A DNA stretch of 64,000 bases. It comes from Ruegeria marina (lineage in GTDB: Bacteria > Pseudomonadota > Alphaproteobacteria > Rhodobacterales > Rhodobacteraceae). Numbering within the stretch: the first letter of the stretch is position 1; the number at the start of each line of letters is the position of its first letter. Made by a program: the position numbers and the translations under genes. Positions 56,318 through 64,000 of this stretch are shown here, one piece after another. The stretch is taken from the NCBI RefSeq assembly GCF_900101475.1, contig NZ_FMZV01000001.1:186001-250000 (forward strand), written 5' to 3'. Under the pieces are notes generated by a model. The model did no database searches, was not told where the DNA came from, and saw nothing but the letters and a program-made list of their open reading frames with translations.

Positions 56318-58338
56318 AAAGATCGAGGCGGCGACCACAGTCGACGGCCCTCTCCGGCAATACCCGTCAGTTTGCCATCCCTGGTCAGGCTGACCGAACC
56401 GGTACTCAAAAGATGGTCGGCGTCGAAAACCAAGCAGGATCCGTCGAGCGTCAACGGTACGGCCGAAACCACGATCTGGTTGTCCAAACAGGTGGTCAAC
56501 TCGCCTGCGCTGCGTTTGCCGGTCACATGTATGACTTCAACGGTCCCAGTCGAAAGCCGCCGCGTGCCGCCGCTGTCAGGCCAACGCGCGGCAGCGGTGG
56601 CCTGATCGGCGCCGTCGCCATCGTTTTCAAGCCAGACATCGGCAATGAAACCGGCGCCGCGCGGTTTGCTGAGCGCACGGCCTTCGTCGGTCATCACCCC
56701 GACCAGCCCGGCGGTATCCGCTATCAGTATCGCGGGGCGTTCCGCCTGCGCCCAAAGACCCAGTGCCAGGATCATTGCGCCCCCACCCGCCAGGCGTAGC
56801 CTTCCCCGCCAGAGGACCAGCCACAGACCGCCGAGCGCCAACAGCGGCAACACCGCCGGGCCGGAACTGACCACATGGCCCTGCGCCCCGTCCAAGTCCT
56901 GCACCCAATGCGCCACTGCCAGGATCCAGCGCAACCCGAGCCCCATCAGTTCCAGCCCGATCCAGTCCAGCCCGACAGGCGTCAGCACCAGGGCCAGAAC
57001 CGCCGACGGGATAACCAAAGTCCCCATGACCGGAACCGACACAAGATTGGCCATCAGCCCGTAATGCGCCACAGTGTTGAAATGCGCGGCCCCGAAAGGC
57101 GCAGTAGCAAGCCCGGCGACTGCCGATGACAGCACTACACCCATAACCGGTTGCAGCCACCGAGGCCCAAGCATGATGTCTGCGTCACGCACCCATCCGA
57201 ACACCGCGACCAGCGCCACGGTTGCGGCGAAACTCATCTGAAACCCCGGTCCCAGCAACGCCTCGGGCCTGAGCAGCAGGACCACAAGCGCCGCAACCGA
57301 CAGGGATCTCAGCGACAGCGCCCGCCGGTCGACCAGAACAGCACCAAGCATGACCGCGACCATAACGAAGGCGCGTTGGGTGGCAACATTGCCCCCGGAC
57401 AGCGCGAGATAGCCAGCCGCGACCACAAGGGCTCCGATCGCGGCAAGTTTGCGGACCGGAAGACGCAGCGCCAGGGACGGGATCAGGGACAGGCCGAACC
57501 GGATCGACGAATAGACGAAACCCGCCAGCAACCCCATGTGAAGCCCGGAAATGGCAAGCAGATGGGCCAGATTGCTCGCCCGCAGCGCCGCAATCGCTTC
57601 CTCGCCCACTCCACTGCGGTCACCGGTGGTCACCGCTGCCGCAAAACCGCCGACATCGCCCGGCAAACGATCCTGTATGTGTTTCGAGATCGCGACCCGG
57701 ATCGCAAACACATGCAGCCTCGGCTCATCATGGTCCGGCAGAGCGGCGATCACGACAGGTGCGCGCGTATAGCCAACCGCGCCAAGGCGCTGGAACCAGG
57801 CATGACGCCGAAAGTCGAAGCCACCGGGCTCAACCGGCCCCTGAGGCGGAGAAAGATGCGCCGTAGTCATGATCCGGGCCCCCGGAATGATGCGTAGACT
57901 GTCCTCGGGCACAGATATCCTCACGCCATGCGGCACTGCGGCCGGCGGCACCCTGTCCAGCCGCACCTGATCGAGCGTCACCCGCAAACGGTCCGTGGCG
58001 GAGCGGTCAAGCCCGACGACCCGGCCCTCGACTGGCCCGAAGTAGCGCCAACCCAGAACCGGTGCCGCAACGTGATGTGCCCGCGATGACACCAGAACAA
58101 CGCCCGCCGCCACCAGAGCTGCGGCCCATATCAGTGGCGTCCATGCCCCTGGATGCAGGACCGCGACAAAAGCCAGCACCAGTGCCAGAGTGGCGCATGT
58201 CACGATGACCGCTAGTCCGGGCTCGTGCAGGGGTGCAAAGTACAAACCGATCCCAACCCCCAAGCAAACCGGTACCCAGGGGAAAAGATGCCCCCTCTGA
58301 ATCAGCAGGGCGCGTTCGATCGGTGCCACGAGACGCAT
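56311..58338 (-). CDS. comEC: ComEC/Rec2-family DNA uptake channel protein
   Basis: A 675-residue protein with many membrane segments. The N-terminal soluble OB-type domain (DUF4131, about 60-220) is followed by the Competence domain with '[25 protein letters not shown]' (about 245-269) and '[23 protein letters not shown]' (about 350-372). It forms the inner-membrane channel for single-stranded DNA. The usual C-terminal metallo-beta-lactamase motif HXHXDH is missing; instead a short, unfamiliar domain (about 540-675) ends the protein. Its 3' end overlaps lexA. Confidence 0.88.
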   Translation of the reverse strand: MRLVAPIERALLIQRGHLFPWVPVCLGVGIGLYFAPLHEPGLAVIVTCATLALVLAFVAVLHPGAWTPLIWAAALVAAGVVLVSSRAHHVAAPVLGWRYFGPVEGRVVGLDRSATDRLRVTLDQVRLDRVPPAAVPHGVRISVPEDSLRIIPGARIMTTAHLSPPQGPVEPGGFDFRRHAWFQRLGAVGYTRAPVVIAALPDHDEPRLHVFAIRVAISKHIQDRLPGDVGGFAAAVTTGDRSGVGEEAIAALRASNLAHLLAISGLHMGLLAGFVYSSIRFGLSLIPSLALRLPVRKLAAIGALVVAAGYLALSGGNVATQRAFVMVAVMLGAVLVDRRALSLRSLSVAALVVLLLRPEALLGPGFQMSFAATVALVAVFGWVRDADIMLGPRWLQPVMGVVLSSAVAGLATAPFGAAHFNTVAHYGLMANLVSVPVMGTLVIPSAVLALVLTPVGLDWIGLELMGLGLRWILAVAHWVQDLDGAQGHVVSSGPAVLPLLALGGLWLVLWRGRLRLAGGGAMILALGLWAQAERPAILIADTAGLVGVMTDEGRALSKPRGAGFIADVWLENDGDGADQATAAARWPDSGGTRRLSTGTVEVIHVTGKRSAGELTTCLDNQIVVSAVPLTLDGSCLVFDADHLLSTGSVSLTRDGKLTGIAGEGRRLWSPPRSFQ

Positions 58339-58419
58339 GCTTGCTCCTACCCGCCCGGCTCGTTAGACAGACCGCAGAACCCTAGCCCCCTTACGGTTAC
58401 CAAAAGGTAAAATGCTCTC

Positions 58420-59826
58420 ATGACGGATCAGGTCGTCACCCGTTTCGCCCCCTCGCCCACAGGTTACTTGCATATCGGCGGGGCTCGTACCGCCTTGTTC
58501 AACTGGCTTTATGCCCGGGGGCGCGGCGGAAAATTCCTGCTCCGTATCGAGGACACAGATCGCGTCCGTTCGACTCCCGCAGCGACGGCCGCCATCCTGC
58601 AGGGTCTGGGCTGGCTGGGGCTCGACCATGACGGCGAGGTGATCAGCCAGTTCGAACGCGCGCCCCGTCATGCCGAGGTCGCGCATGAACTGCTGGCCGC
58701 CGGCAAGGCGTACAAATGCTTTTCGACGCAAGAGGAAATCGAAACCTTCCGCGAGGCGGCCCGCGCCGAAGGCCGCAGTACGCTCTATCGCTCGCCCTGG
58801 CGCGATGCCGATCCGGCGACGCATCCCGACGCGCCCCATGTGATCCGCATCAAGGCGCCGCTGGAAGGGACAACCGTGATCCGGGACCGGGTGCAGGGAG
58901 ACGTGAGCATCCGCAACGACCAGCTTGACGACATGGTGCTGCTCCGGTCGGACGGAACTCCGGTCTACATGCTTGCCGTGGTGGTCGACGACCACGACAT
59001 GGGTGTGACCCATGTAATCCGCGGAGACGATCACCTGAACAATGCCGCGCGCCAGATGATGATCTACGAAGCGATGGGATGGACGGTTCCGGTCTGGGCA
59101 CATATTCCTCTGATTCACGGACCGGACGGCAAGAAACTGTCAAAACGGCACGGCGCGCTTGGTGCGCAGGAATACCAGGCAATGGGATATCCCGCTGCCG
59201 GCATGCGCAACTACCTGGCCCGGCTGGGCTGGAGCCACGGTGACGACGAATTCTTTACCGATGAACAGGCCAGGGAATGGTTCGATCTGGACGGAATCGG
59301 CAAGTCGCCCGCCCGGTTCGACTTGAAGAAGCTCGAGAATCTTTGCGGCCAGCACATCGCGGTTTCCGATGATGCTGCATTGCGGCATGAGATTGAGGAA
59401 TATATGGTGGCGGCCAAACTTCCGCCACTCACGCCGGCGCAGTCCGATGCTCTGGAACGTGCGATGTATTGCCTCAAGGACCGCGCCCGAACATTTCCGG
59501 AACTCCTTGAAAAAGCTGAGTTTGCCCTCACGTCCCGGCCGATCGTCCCGGATGAGAAGGCCGCAGCGGCGCTCGCCTCTGTATCCGACGGTATACTGAA
59601 TGAATTGACGCCGCATTTGCAAAATGCTAGCTGGACGCGAGATAGTCTTGAAGAAGCTTTGAACGCTTTTGCCGAGGCCAAGGAAACCAAGTTCGGCAAG
59701 CTGGCTGGCCCGCTGAGGGCAGCACTTGCAGGACGGTCGGTAACGCCCTCGGTTTTCGACATGATGCTGGTTTTGGGACGAGATGAAACTCTGGCCCGTA
59801 TCCAGGACGCGGCGGACGCTGCCTGA
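58420..59826 (+). CDS. gltX: Glutamyl-tRNA synthetase
   Basis: A 468-residue class I synthetase. '[27 protein letters not shown]' (about 7-33) has the HIGH-type motif and '[23 protein letters not shown]' (about 236-258) the KLSKR loop. Arg and Glu-recognising residues upstream of the second motif are typical of discriminating or non-discriminating GluRS; which one cannot be told. The gene is divergent from comEC with 81 bases between and not close enough to gltA to share its start. Confidence 0.96.
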   Translation: MTDQVVTRFAPSPTGYLHIGGARTALFNWLYARGRGGKFLLRIEDTDRVRSTPAATAAILQGLGWLGLDHDGEVISQFERAPRHAEVAHELLAAGKAYKCFSTQEEIETFREAARAEGRSTLYRSPWRDADPATHPDAPHVIRIKAPLEGTTVIRDRVQGDVSIRNDQLDDMVLLRSDGTPVYMLAVVVDDHDMGVTHVIRGDDHLNNAARQMMIYEAMGWTVPVWAHIPLIHGPDGKKLSKRHGALGAQEYQAMGYPAAGMRNYLARLGWSHGDDEFFTDEQAREWFDLDGIGKSPARFDLKKLENLCGQHIAVSDDAALRHEIEEYMVAAKLPPLTPAQSDALERAMYCLKDRARTFPELLEKAEFALTSRPIVPDEKAAAALASVSDGILNELTPHLQNASWTRDSLEEALNAFAEAKETKFGKLAGPLRAALAGRSVTPSVFDMMLVLGRDETLARIQDAADAA

Positions 59827-59948
59827 TCTTCATGATCGTGCAATGTCTCGCGGTTACTACCTGAGCTTGCGCGTCCGCGCGCAGGCCCGCCCGCACGTAT
59901 CGCGCACCGCCGAAGTGCGCCCGTGCCTGCCATGAGGAAGGGACATAA

Positions 59949-61244
59949 ATGACTGAAGAAAAGAAAACCGCGACGCTCAGCCTGAACGGCCAAAACTACG
60001 AGTTGCCAGTCCTTTCGCCATCGACCGGCCCGGACGTGATCGACATCCGAAAGCTCTATGGACAGGCGGGCGTATTCACCTACGATCCGGGCTTCACCTC
60101 GACCGCAAGCTGCGACAGCACCATCACCTATATCGACGGCGAACTGGGCGAACTCCTGCACCGCGGCTATCCGATCGACCAGCTGGCTGCAAAGTCGCAC
60201 TATCTCGAAGTCTGCTACCTGCTGCTTTATGGTGAGCTGCCGACCGCGAAGGATCTGGAGAAGTTCGAAACCACGATCACCCGTCACACCATGATCCACG
60301 AGCAGATGCACTATTTCTTCCGCGGCTTCCGCCGGGATGCGCATCCGATGGCGACGATGGTGGGTGTGGTCGGCGCGATGTCGGCCTTCTACCACGACTC
60401 GACCGATATCAGCGACCCGCACCAGCGTGAAATCGCCAGCCACCGTCTGATCGCGAAGATGCCGACCATTGCCGCGATGGCGTACAAGTATTCGATCGGC
60501 CAGCCGTTCATGTATCCGCGCAACGACCTGGATTATGCGGCCAACTTCCTGCAGATGTGCTTTGCCGTACCGGCCGAGACCTACCATGTGGATCCGATCC
60601 TGGCGCGCGCCATGGACCGGATCTTTACCCTGCATGCCGATCACGAGCAGAACGCCTCGACCTCGACGGTGCGTCTGGCCTCGTCCTCGGGCGCCAATCC
60701 GTTTGCCTGCATCGCCGCCGGCATCGCCTGCCTCTGGGGGCCGGCGCATGGTGGCGCGAACCAGGCGTGTCTGGAGATGCTCAAGGAGATCGGCACCCCC
60801 GATCGCATCCCCGAATTCATCGCCCGCGCCAAGGACAAGAACGATCCGTTCCGCCTGATGGGCTTTGGCCACCGCGTCTACAAGAACTTCGACCCGCGCG
60901 CGACGGTGATGAAGCAATCCGCAGACGAGGTGCTGGACCTTCTGGGCGTCGAGAACAACCCGATCCTGGCCACGGCCAAGGAGCTCGAGCGCGCCGCCCT
61001 GGCCGATGACTACTTCGCCGAGAAAAAACTGTTTCCGAACGTGGACTTCTACTCGGGCATCATTCTCGAGGCGATGGGTTTCCCGACATCGATGTTCACC
61101 CCGATCTTCGCGGTGTCGCGCACCGTGGGCTGGGTCAGCCAGTGGAAGGAACAACTGGCCGATCCACAGCACAAGATCGGGCGGCCGCGCCAGTTGTACC
61201 TGGGCTCTACCGCACGCGACTACGTGGATATCGAGAACCGCTGA
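59949..61244 (+). CDS. gltA: Citrate synthase
   Basis: A 431-residue type II citrate synthase of the TCA cycle. '[43 protein letters not shown]' (about 232-274) contains the catalytic His and the signature. '[13 protein letters not shown]' (about 305-317) carries the second His. '[16 protein letters not shown]' (about 360-375) contains the catalytic Asp. It closes with '[16 protein letters not shown]'. The ATG follows AGGAAGGGACAT, and a strong terminator follows the stop. Confidence 0.97.
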   Translation: MTEEKKTATLSLNGQNYELPVLSPSTGPDVIDIRKLYGQAGVFTYDPGFTSTASCDSTITYIDGELGELLHRGYPIDQLAAKSHYLEVCYLLLYGELPTAKDLEKFETTITRHTMIHEQMHYFFRGFRRDAHPMATMVGVVGAMSAFYHDSTDISDPHQREIASHRLIAKMPTIAAMAYKYSIGQPFMYPRNDLDYAANFLQMCFAVPAETYHVDPILARAMDRIFTLHADHEQNASTSTVRLASSSGANPFACIAAGIACLWGPAHGGANQACLEMLKEIGTPDRIPEFIARAKDKNDPFRLMGFGHRVYKNFDPRATVMKQSADEVLDLLGVENNPILATAKELERAALADDYFAEKKLFPNVDFYSGIILEAMGFPTSMFTPIFAVSRTVGWVSQWKEQLADPQHKIGRPRQLYLGSTARDYVDIENR

Positions 61245-61605
61245 TCCGACCGGTCAGCCTGTTTTCCGGACTCCGGCGGCCCGTCCGCCGGAGTTTTTCG
61301 TTTGACACATGCAACCGATCGTTTCGCACAGGCACGAAGGACCAACCGGCCTGTTTCGCAAATCATGCGCCGGCGGTTGCCCGCAGCCTCGCCTTCCGGA
61401 GAATCATGCCCGCGCCGACCAGGGACTGACCTGCGGGTGTTGTTTCCTGTATCGCGAACGGATCTCCGCACATAAAGATTTTGTTTCCGAAAGATCAACG
61501 ACAAGGGCCCCAAACCACGGGTTTTGGACGAGAAATCGTTTATTATATGTCCAAATTGTGGCCACCTCTCTAACTTCGGCTGCGGTTCATCTTAGGGGGG
61601 TCAAT
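61245..61605. other. Gene-free stretch between gltA and the repeat-domain protein
   Basis: It holds the gltA terminator, then mixed sequence, then an A+T-rich zone (61470-61560) unlike its surroundings. An inverted repeat TTGGAC...GTCCAA (61524-61529 and 61549-61554, 19-base spacer) encloses TTTATTATAT, so this is probably the promoter and operator region of the gene at 61606. The open frame that starts at 61309 reads through it without a ribosome-binding site. Confidence 0.6.
61270..61298 (+). terminator. Rho-independent terminator of gltA
   Basis: A perfect 10-bp stem ACTCCGGCGG/CCGCCGGAGT closes a 5-base loop and runs into TTTTT, 26 bases after the gltA stop. Confidence 0.92.
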
Positions 61606-62790
61606 ATGACCGGAACGATTGGCGAAAAAACACAGATCACCGTGACTTTGGGCTGCGAACCGCGTCTGCTGGTCACCATCGTGGAAAAGTTTGATGGCGG
61701 CCTTTTCATAGATATCAAATCCGAAGACCCGGATGCAGAAGTTGGTGATCTCGACGGTTTCTTCTTCAATTTCACCGACGATGCGACCATGAACGGGCTG
61801 CATATCTGGCCCGACGAAAACCAGGGAACGCAATGGGCCCCCGTCACGGACATCCAGATGAACCCGGATGCGGTCGACAGCTTGAGCAATGGTGCGCAAC
61901 TGGCAGAAACCTATGACGCCGGCATTCAGTTCGGGTTGACACCGGATTCGACCCAAGGCCATGTCAGCGCCGCCAACTTTACGATGTGGTCGGAAAACGG
62001 CCCGCTCAGCATCGAGGATATCGACCTCGACAGCCTCGCCGCGGTGGTGAACTCGGATACAGAGAACGGTATCGTCAAGACGGTCAGCGACAGCACCAAC
62101 AGCGGCGACGGCTATGGCGAGGAAGAGCATGAAGATGACGAGTGCGCCTTCCTCATCGAGGGGCCGGTCAATACCGAAGTGGTACTGACCCAGCTGGAGA
62201 ACGGCGATATCCGGGTCGATCTGCAAGTGCTGGAGGGCGACGATCCGGACGCCACCGGACAGATCGGCGATATCAACGGATTGTTCTTCAACGTCGCCGA
62301 TGACAGCCTCCTGAACGGCATGACCGTGACCGGCGACGATGTGACCGGATCGCAATTCGCGGCCGGGTCCGTGAACAATCTGGGCAACGGCGTCAACATG
62401 CACGGTACGCAGGAAGGCGAGACGAGCGAGACCGCAAACGGGTTCGATGCCGGTATCGCGATCGGGCACACCGGTATCGGAGGAGGCGACGATATTCGCG
62501 CCACCAGCTTTACCCTGTCACATCCCGACGGGCTGAGTCTCGAGGATTTCAGCGGCGAGTTCTTTGGCCTGCGGCTGACCTCGGTCGGAGACGAGGGCAG
62601 CGACGACCGCGAAGACTCTCTGAAACTGATCGGCCAGTGCGAGGAGGAACCGCAACCGCCGATCTGCGACGACCAGTATTACCTGAACGATGTCATGGCG
62701 CTGATGACCCAGCCCATGCATGACGAGTTGGCCTATGAAATGATGGCGAGCGAGCCGGTCGAAGAAATGGATCTGGTCGAAACCTATTGA
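61606..62790 (+). CDS. Acidic protein with two tandem copies of an unrecognised domain
   Basis: A 394-residue, strongly acidic protein with no signal peptide. Two copies of about 140 residues align: copy 1 (about 10-148) with 'EVGDLDGFFFNFTDDATMNGL' and copy 2 (about 182-330) with 'QIGDINGLFFNVADDSLLNGM'. Both continue to 'DAGIQFG' or 'DAGIAIG' and a closing 'LSIEDIDLDSL' or 'LSLEDFSGEFF'. An Asp/Glu-rich linker joins them and a short C-terminal tail follows. I have seen similar 'D-L/I-x-G-F-F-F-N' blocks in alphaproteobacterial and cyanobacterial surface or RTX-type proteins, but the function is unknown. GGGGGG precedes the ATG. Confidence 0.7.
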   Translation: MTGTIGEKTQITVTLGCEPRLLVTIVEKFDGGLFIDIKSEDPDAEVGDLDGFFFNFTDDATMNGLHIWPDENQGTQWAPVTDIQMNPDAVDSLSNGAQLAETYDAGIQFGLTPDSTQGHVSAANFTMWSENGPLSIEDIDLDSLAAVVNSDTENGIVKTVSDSTNSGDGYGEEEHEDDECAFLIEGPVNTEVVLTQLENGDIRVDLQVLEGDDPDATGQIGDINGLFFNVADDSLLNGMTVTGDDVTGSQFAAGSVNNLGNGVNMHGTQEGETSETANGFDAGIAIGHTGIGGGDDIRATSFTLSHPDGLSLEDFSGEFFGLRLTSVGDEGSDDREDSLKLIGQCEEEPQPPICDDQYYLNDVMALMTQPMHDELAYEMMASEPVEEMDLVETY

Positions 62791-62803
62791 GTCCGCTGTC
62801 CGG

Positions 62804-63892
62804 TCAGAACAGGCTGAGCTGATCGCCGGCCTGCGCCGGCACCCGGAACAGATCACATCTGAGGGCTGGCGCCTGCTGTGCCAGCCCTAGTCGCTTGCAA
62901 GCGGTCCTGAACCGTTGCGCCATCATCTCGGCGTATTGCCCTTCACCGCGCATCCGGTGGCCCCAGCGCGGATCGTAATCGCGCCCGCCGTGCATCTCGC
63001 GCAGCCGCGTCATCACCTTGGCCGCGCGGTTCGGCACGTGTTCGGCCAGCCATTCCTGCCAGAGCTGCGACACCTCGCGCGGAAGGCGCAGCATGATCCA
63101 GCTGGCCGTGTCGGCGCCCGCCTCGGCCCCGGCGGCCAGCAGCGCCTCCATCTCGTGATCGGTAAGCCCCGGCACCAACGGCGAGGTCATCAGCCGAACC
63201 GGAACCCCGGCATCGGTCAGTACACGGATCATCGCCAGACGCCTCTTCGGCGCGGGCGCCCGCGGCTCCATCCGCCGCGACAGATCGGCGTCGAGCGTTG
63301 TCAGCGAGATGCCTACGCGCACCAGCCCGCGCGCCGCCATCGGAGCCAGGATGTCCAGATCCCGTTCGATCAGCGCGCCCTTGGTCACGATGGCCACCGG
63401 GTGACCGAAATCGGCGAGAACTTCCAGGCAGGCGCGGGTGATCCTGTGGGTTTTCTCGATCGGTTGATAGGGGTCGGTATTGGTGCCAATGGCGATCGGG
63501 GCGACCTTGTAGCGGCGCGCGCTCAGTTCCGACCGCAGCACATCGACCGCATTGGGCCGCGCTACCAGGCGGGTTTCGAAATCGAGCCCCGGCGACAGTC
63601 CCAGATAGGCATGGGTCGGACGCGCGAAACAATAGACGCAGCCATGTTCACAGCCCCGATAGGGGTTGATCGACCGGTCGAAGGGCAGATCCGGCGAACG
63701 GTTGTAGGTGATCAGGCTGCGCGCGGTCTCAAACGCGACATCGGTCCGGAGCAGCGGCAAGTCCGGGTCGTTGTCCCATCCATCGGATTCGCAGACCCGC
63801 CCATATCGTTCGAAACGCCCCACCTCGTTGCTGAGCGCGCCACGGCCAAGCGTACGCATGCCGGGATTGAGGGAAGAATCTGGTCGCGTCAT
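62804..63892 (-). CDS. PA0069-family radical SAM protein (SplB-like)
   Basis: A 362-residue protein with the radical SAM motif 'YRGCEHGCVYCFARPTHAYLG' (about 82-102; CX3CX2C). It groups with the PA0069/YgiQ-unlike set related to spore photoproduct lyase. 'IAIGTNTDPYQPIEKTHRITRACLEVL' (about 137-163) and 'RVGISLTTLDADLSRRMEPRAPAPKRRL' (about 200-230) are conserved. Its substrate is unproven; LexA half-sites over its start suggest an SOS or repair role. Start 63892 has no ribosome-binding site, fitting leaderless translation; 63910 or 63949 are other options. Confidence 0.85.
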   Translation of the reverse strand: MTRPDSSLNPGMRTLGRGALSNEVGRFERYGRVCESDGWDNDPDLPLLRTDVAFETARSLITYNRSPDLPFDRSINPYRGCEHGCVYCFARPTHAYLGLSPGLDFETRLVARPNAVDVLRSELSARRYKVAPIAIGTNTDPYQPIEKTHRITRACLEVLADFGHPVAIVTKGALIERDLDILAPMAARGLVRVGISLTTLDADLSRRMEPRAPAPKRRLAMIRVLTDAGVPVRLMTSPLVPGLTDHEMEALLAAGAEAGADTASWIMLRLPREVSQLWQEWLAEHVPNRAAKVMTRLREMHGGRDYDPRWGHRMRGEGQYAEMMAQRFRTACKRLGLAQQAPALRCDLFRVPAQAGDQLSLF

Positions 63893-63893
63893 G

Positions 63894-63919
63894 GAACATG
63901 AATAGAACATTTTGCGAAC
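63894..63919. promoter_or_regulatory. Triple LexA half-site upstream of the PA0069-like gene
   Basis: Three GAAC tetramers (63894, 63905 and 63916) are each separated by exactly seven bases, giving two overlapping SOS boxes (GAAC-N7-GAAC). On the minus strand a -35 TTGCGC (63928-63923), 18-base spacer and -10 TATTCA (63904-63899) lie across them, with the ATG seven bases further on. Confidence 0.75.
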
Positions 63920-64000
63920 ATTGCGCAAGCACGGGATCAGCCCGATCAAGTCCCGAAAGCACCGCGGCGGACCGGATCATGCGCCCTGTCCATGATCATT

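Noticed and set aside
61309-61605. N-terminal extension of the two-domain protein to 61309
   Set aside because: No ribosome-binding site; the stretch is low in motif content and A+T rich, while 61606 follows GGGGGG closely.

Overview
The window is a 64 kb piece of a chromosome from a marine alphaproteobacterium of the Roseobacter group (Rhodobacteraceae, probably Ruegeria or a close relative). The reasons are the high G+C content, LexA operators of the alphaproteobacterial GAAC-N7-GAAC type, ribosomal protein L21 with a C-terminal helix-hairpin-helix extension, a DmdB-like acyl-CoA ligase of DMSP-degradation type, a B12-dependent (class II) ribonucleotide reductase, a non-pyrrolysine MttB-family methyltransferase, and many start-stop overlaps (ATGA, TGATG). 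The genus is inferred, not proven. I see no prophage, insertion sequence or CRISPR array. The content is mostly core and housekeeping, with a few accessory genes.

Layout. 0-4 kb: end of a GNAT gene, a LysE-type exporter, rpmA-rplU, a tandem pair of exported DUF2059-like proteins and tRNA-Ser(CGA). 4-11.8 kb: DmdB-like ligase, a 4HBT thioesterase, the zwf-pgl-pgi operon that feeds the Entner-Doudoroff/pentose phosphate routes, an unassigned radical SAM enzyme and usg. 12-20 kb: gyrA, a small conserved protein, MAPEG, M32 carboxypeptidase, ctaA, a TrmJ-type methyltransferase and a ThiE-like protein. 20-29 kb: tRNA-Asn, YqaA-dsbB, an Lrp regulator divergent from arginase-ornithine cyclodeaminase (arginine to proline), a PhnA-like zinc ribbon protein, HNH nuclease, a RluE-type synthase, a small monooxygenase, an esterase, an AlkA-type glycosylase and an MFS transporter. 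29-36 kb: an inactive-looking phytoene synthase homologue, cimA, cysS with a candidate Cys-Cys leader peptide, an aminotransferase gene broken by an amber codon, and the MttB homologue. 36-45 kb: nrdJ, a lipoprotein, tRNA-Pro, DUF192, a double cold-shock protein, pdxH, fabI-gpt and an aminotransferase. 46-56 kb: ppiD-trpE-hutD, a divergent polysaccharide deacetylase on the other strand, then trpGDC-moaC-moeA and lexA. 56-64 kb: comEC, gltX, gltA, a protein of two tandem copies of an unrecognised domain, and an SplB-like radical SAM gene with a triple LexA half-site over its start.

The most rewarding places are regulatory. They are the candidate cysteine leader peptide with two mutually exclusive hairpins upstream of cysS (33143-33187 and 33073-33136), the three evenly spaced GAAC half-sites at 63894-63919, the lexA promoter with its operator across the -10 box, DnaA-box-like sites in the long nrdJ leader and near 25.3 kb, a palindrome upstream of zwf, and a family of at least five intergenic repeats with a shared core followed by variable hairpins. 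The protein at 61606-62790 is the best candidate for an undescribed protein family. No complete multi-gene novel system is evident.
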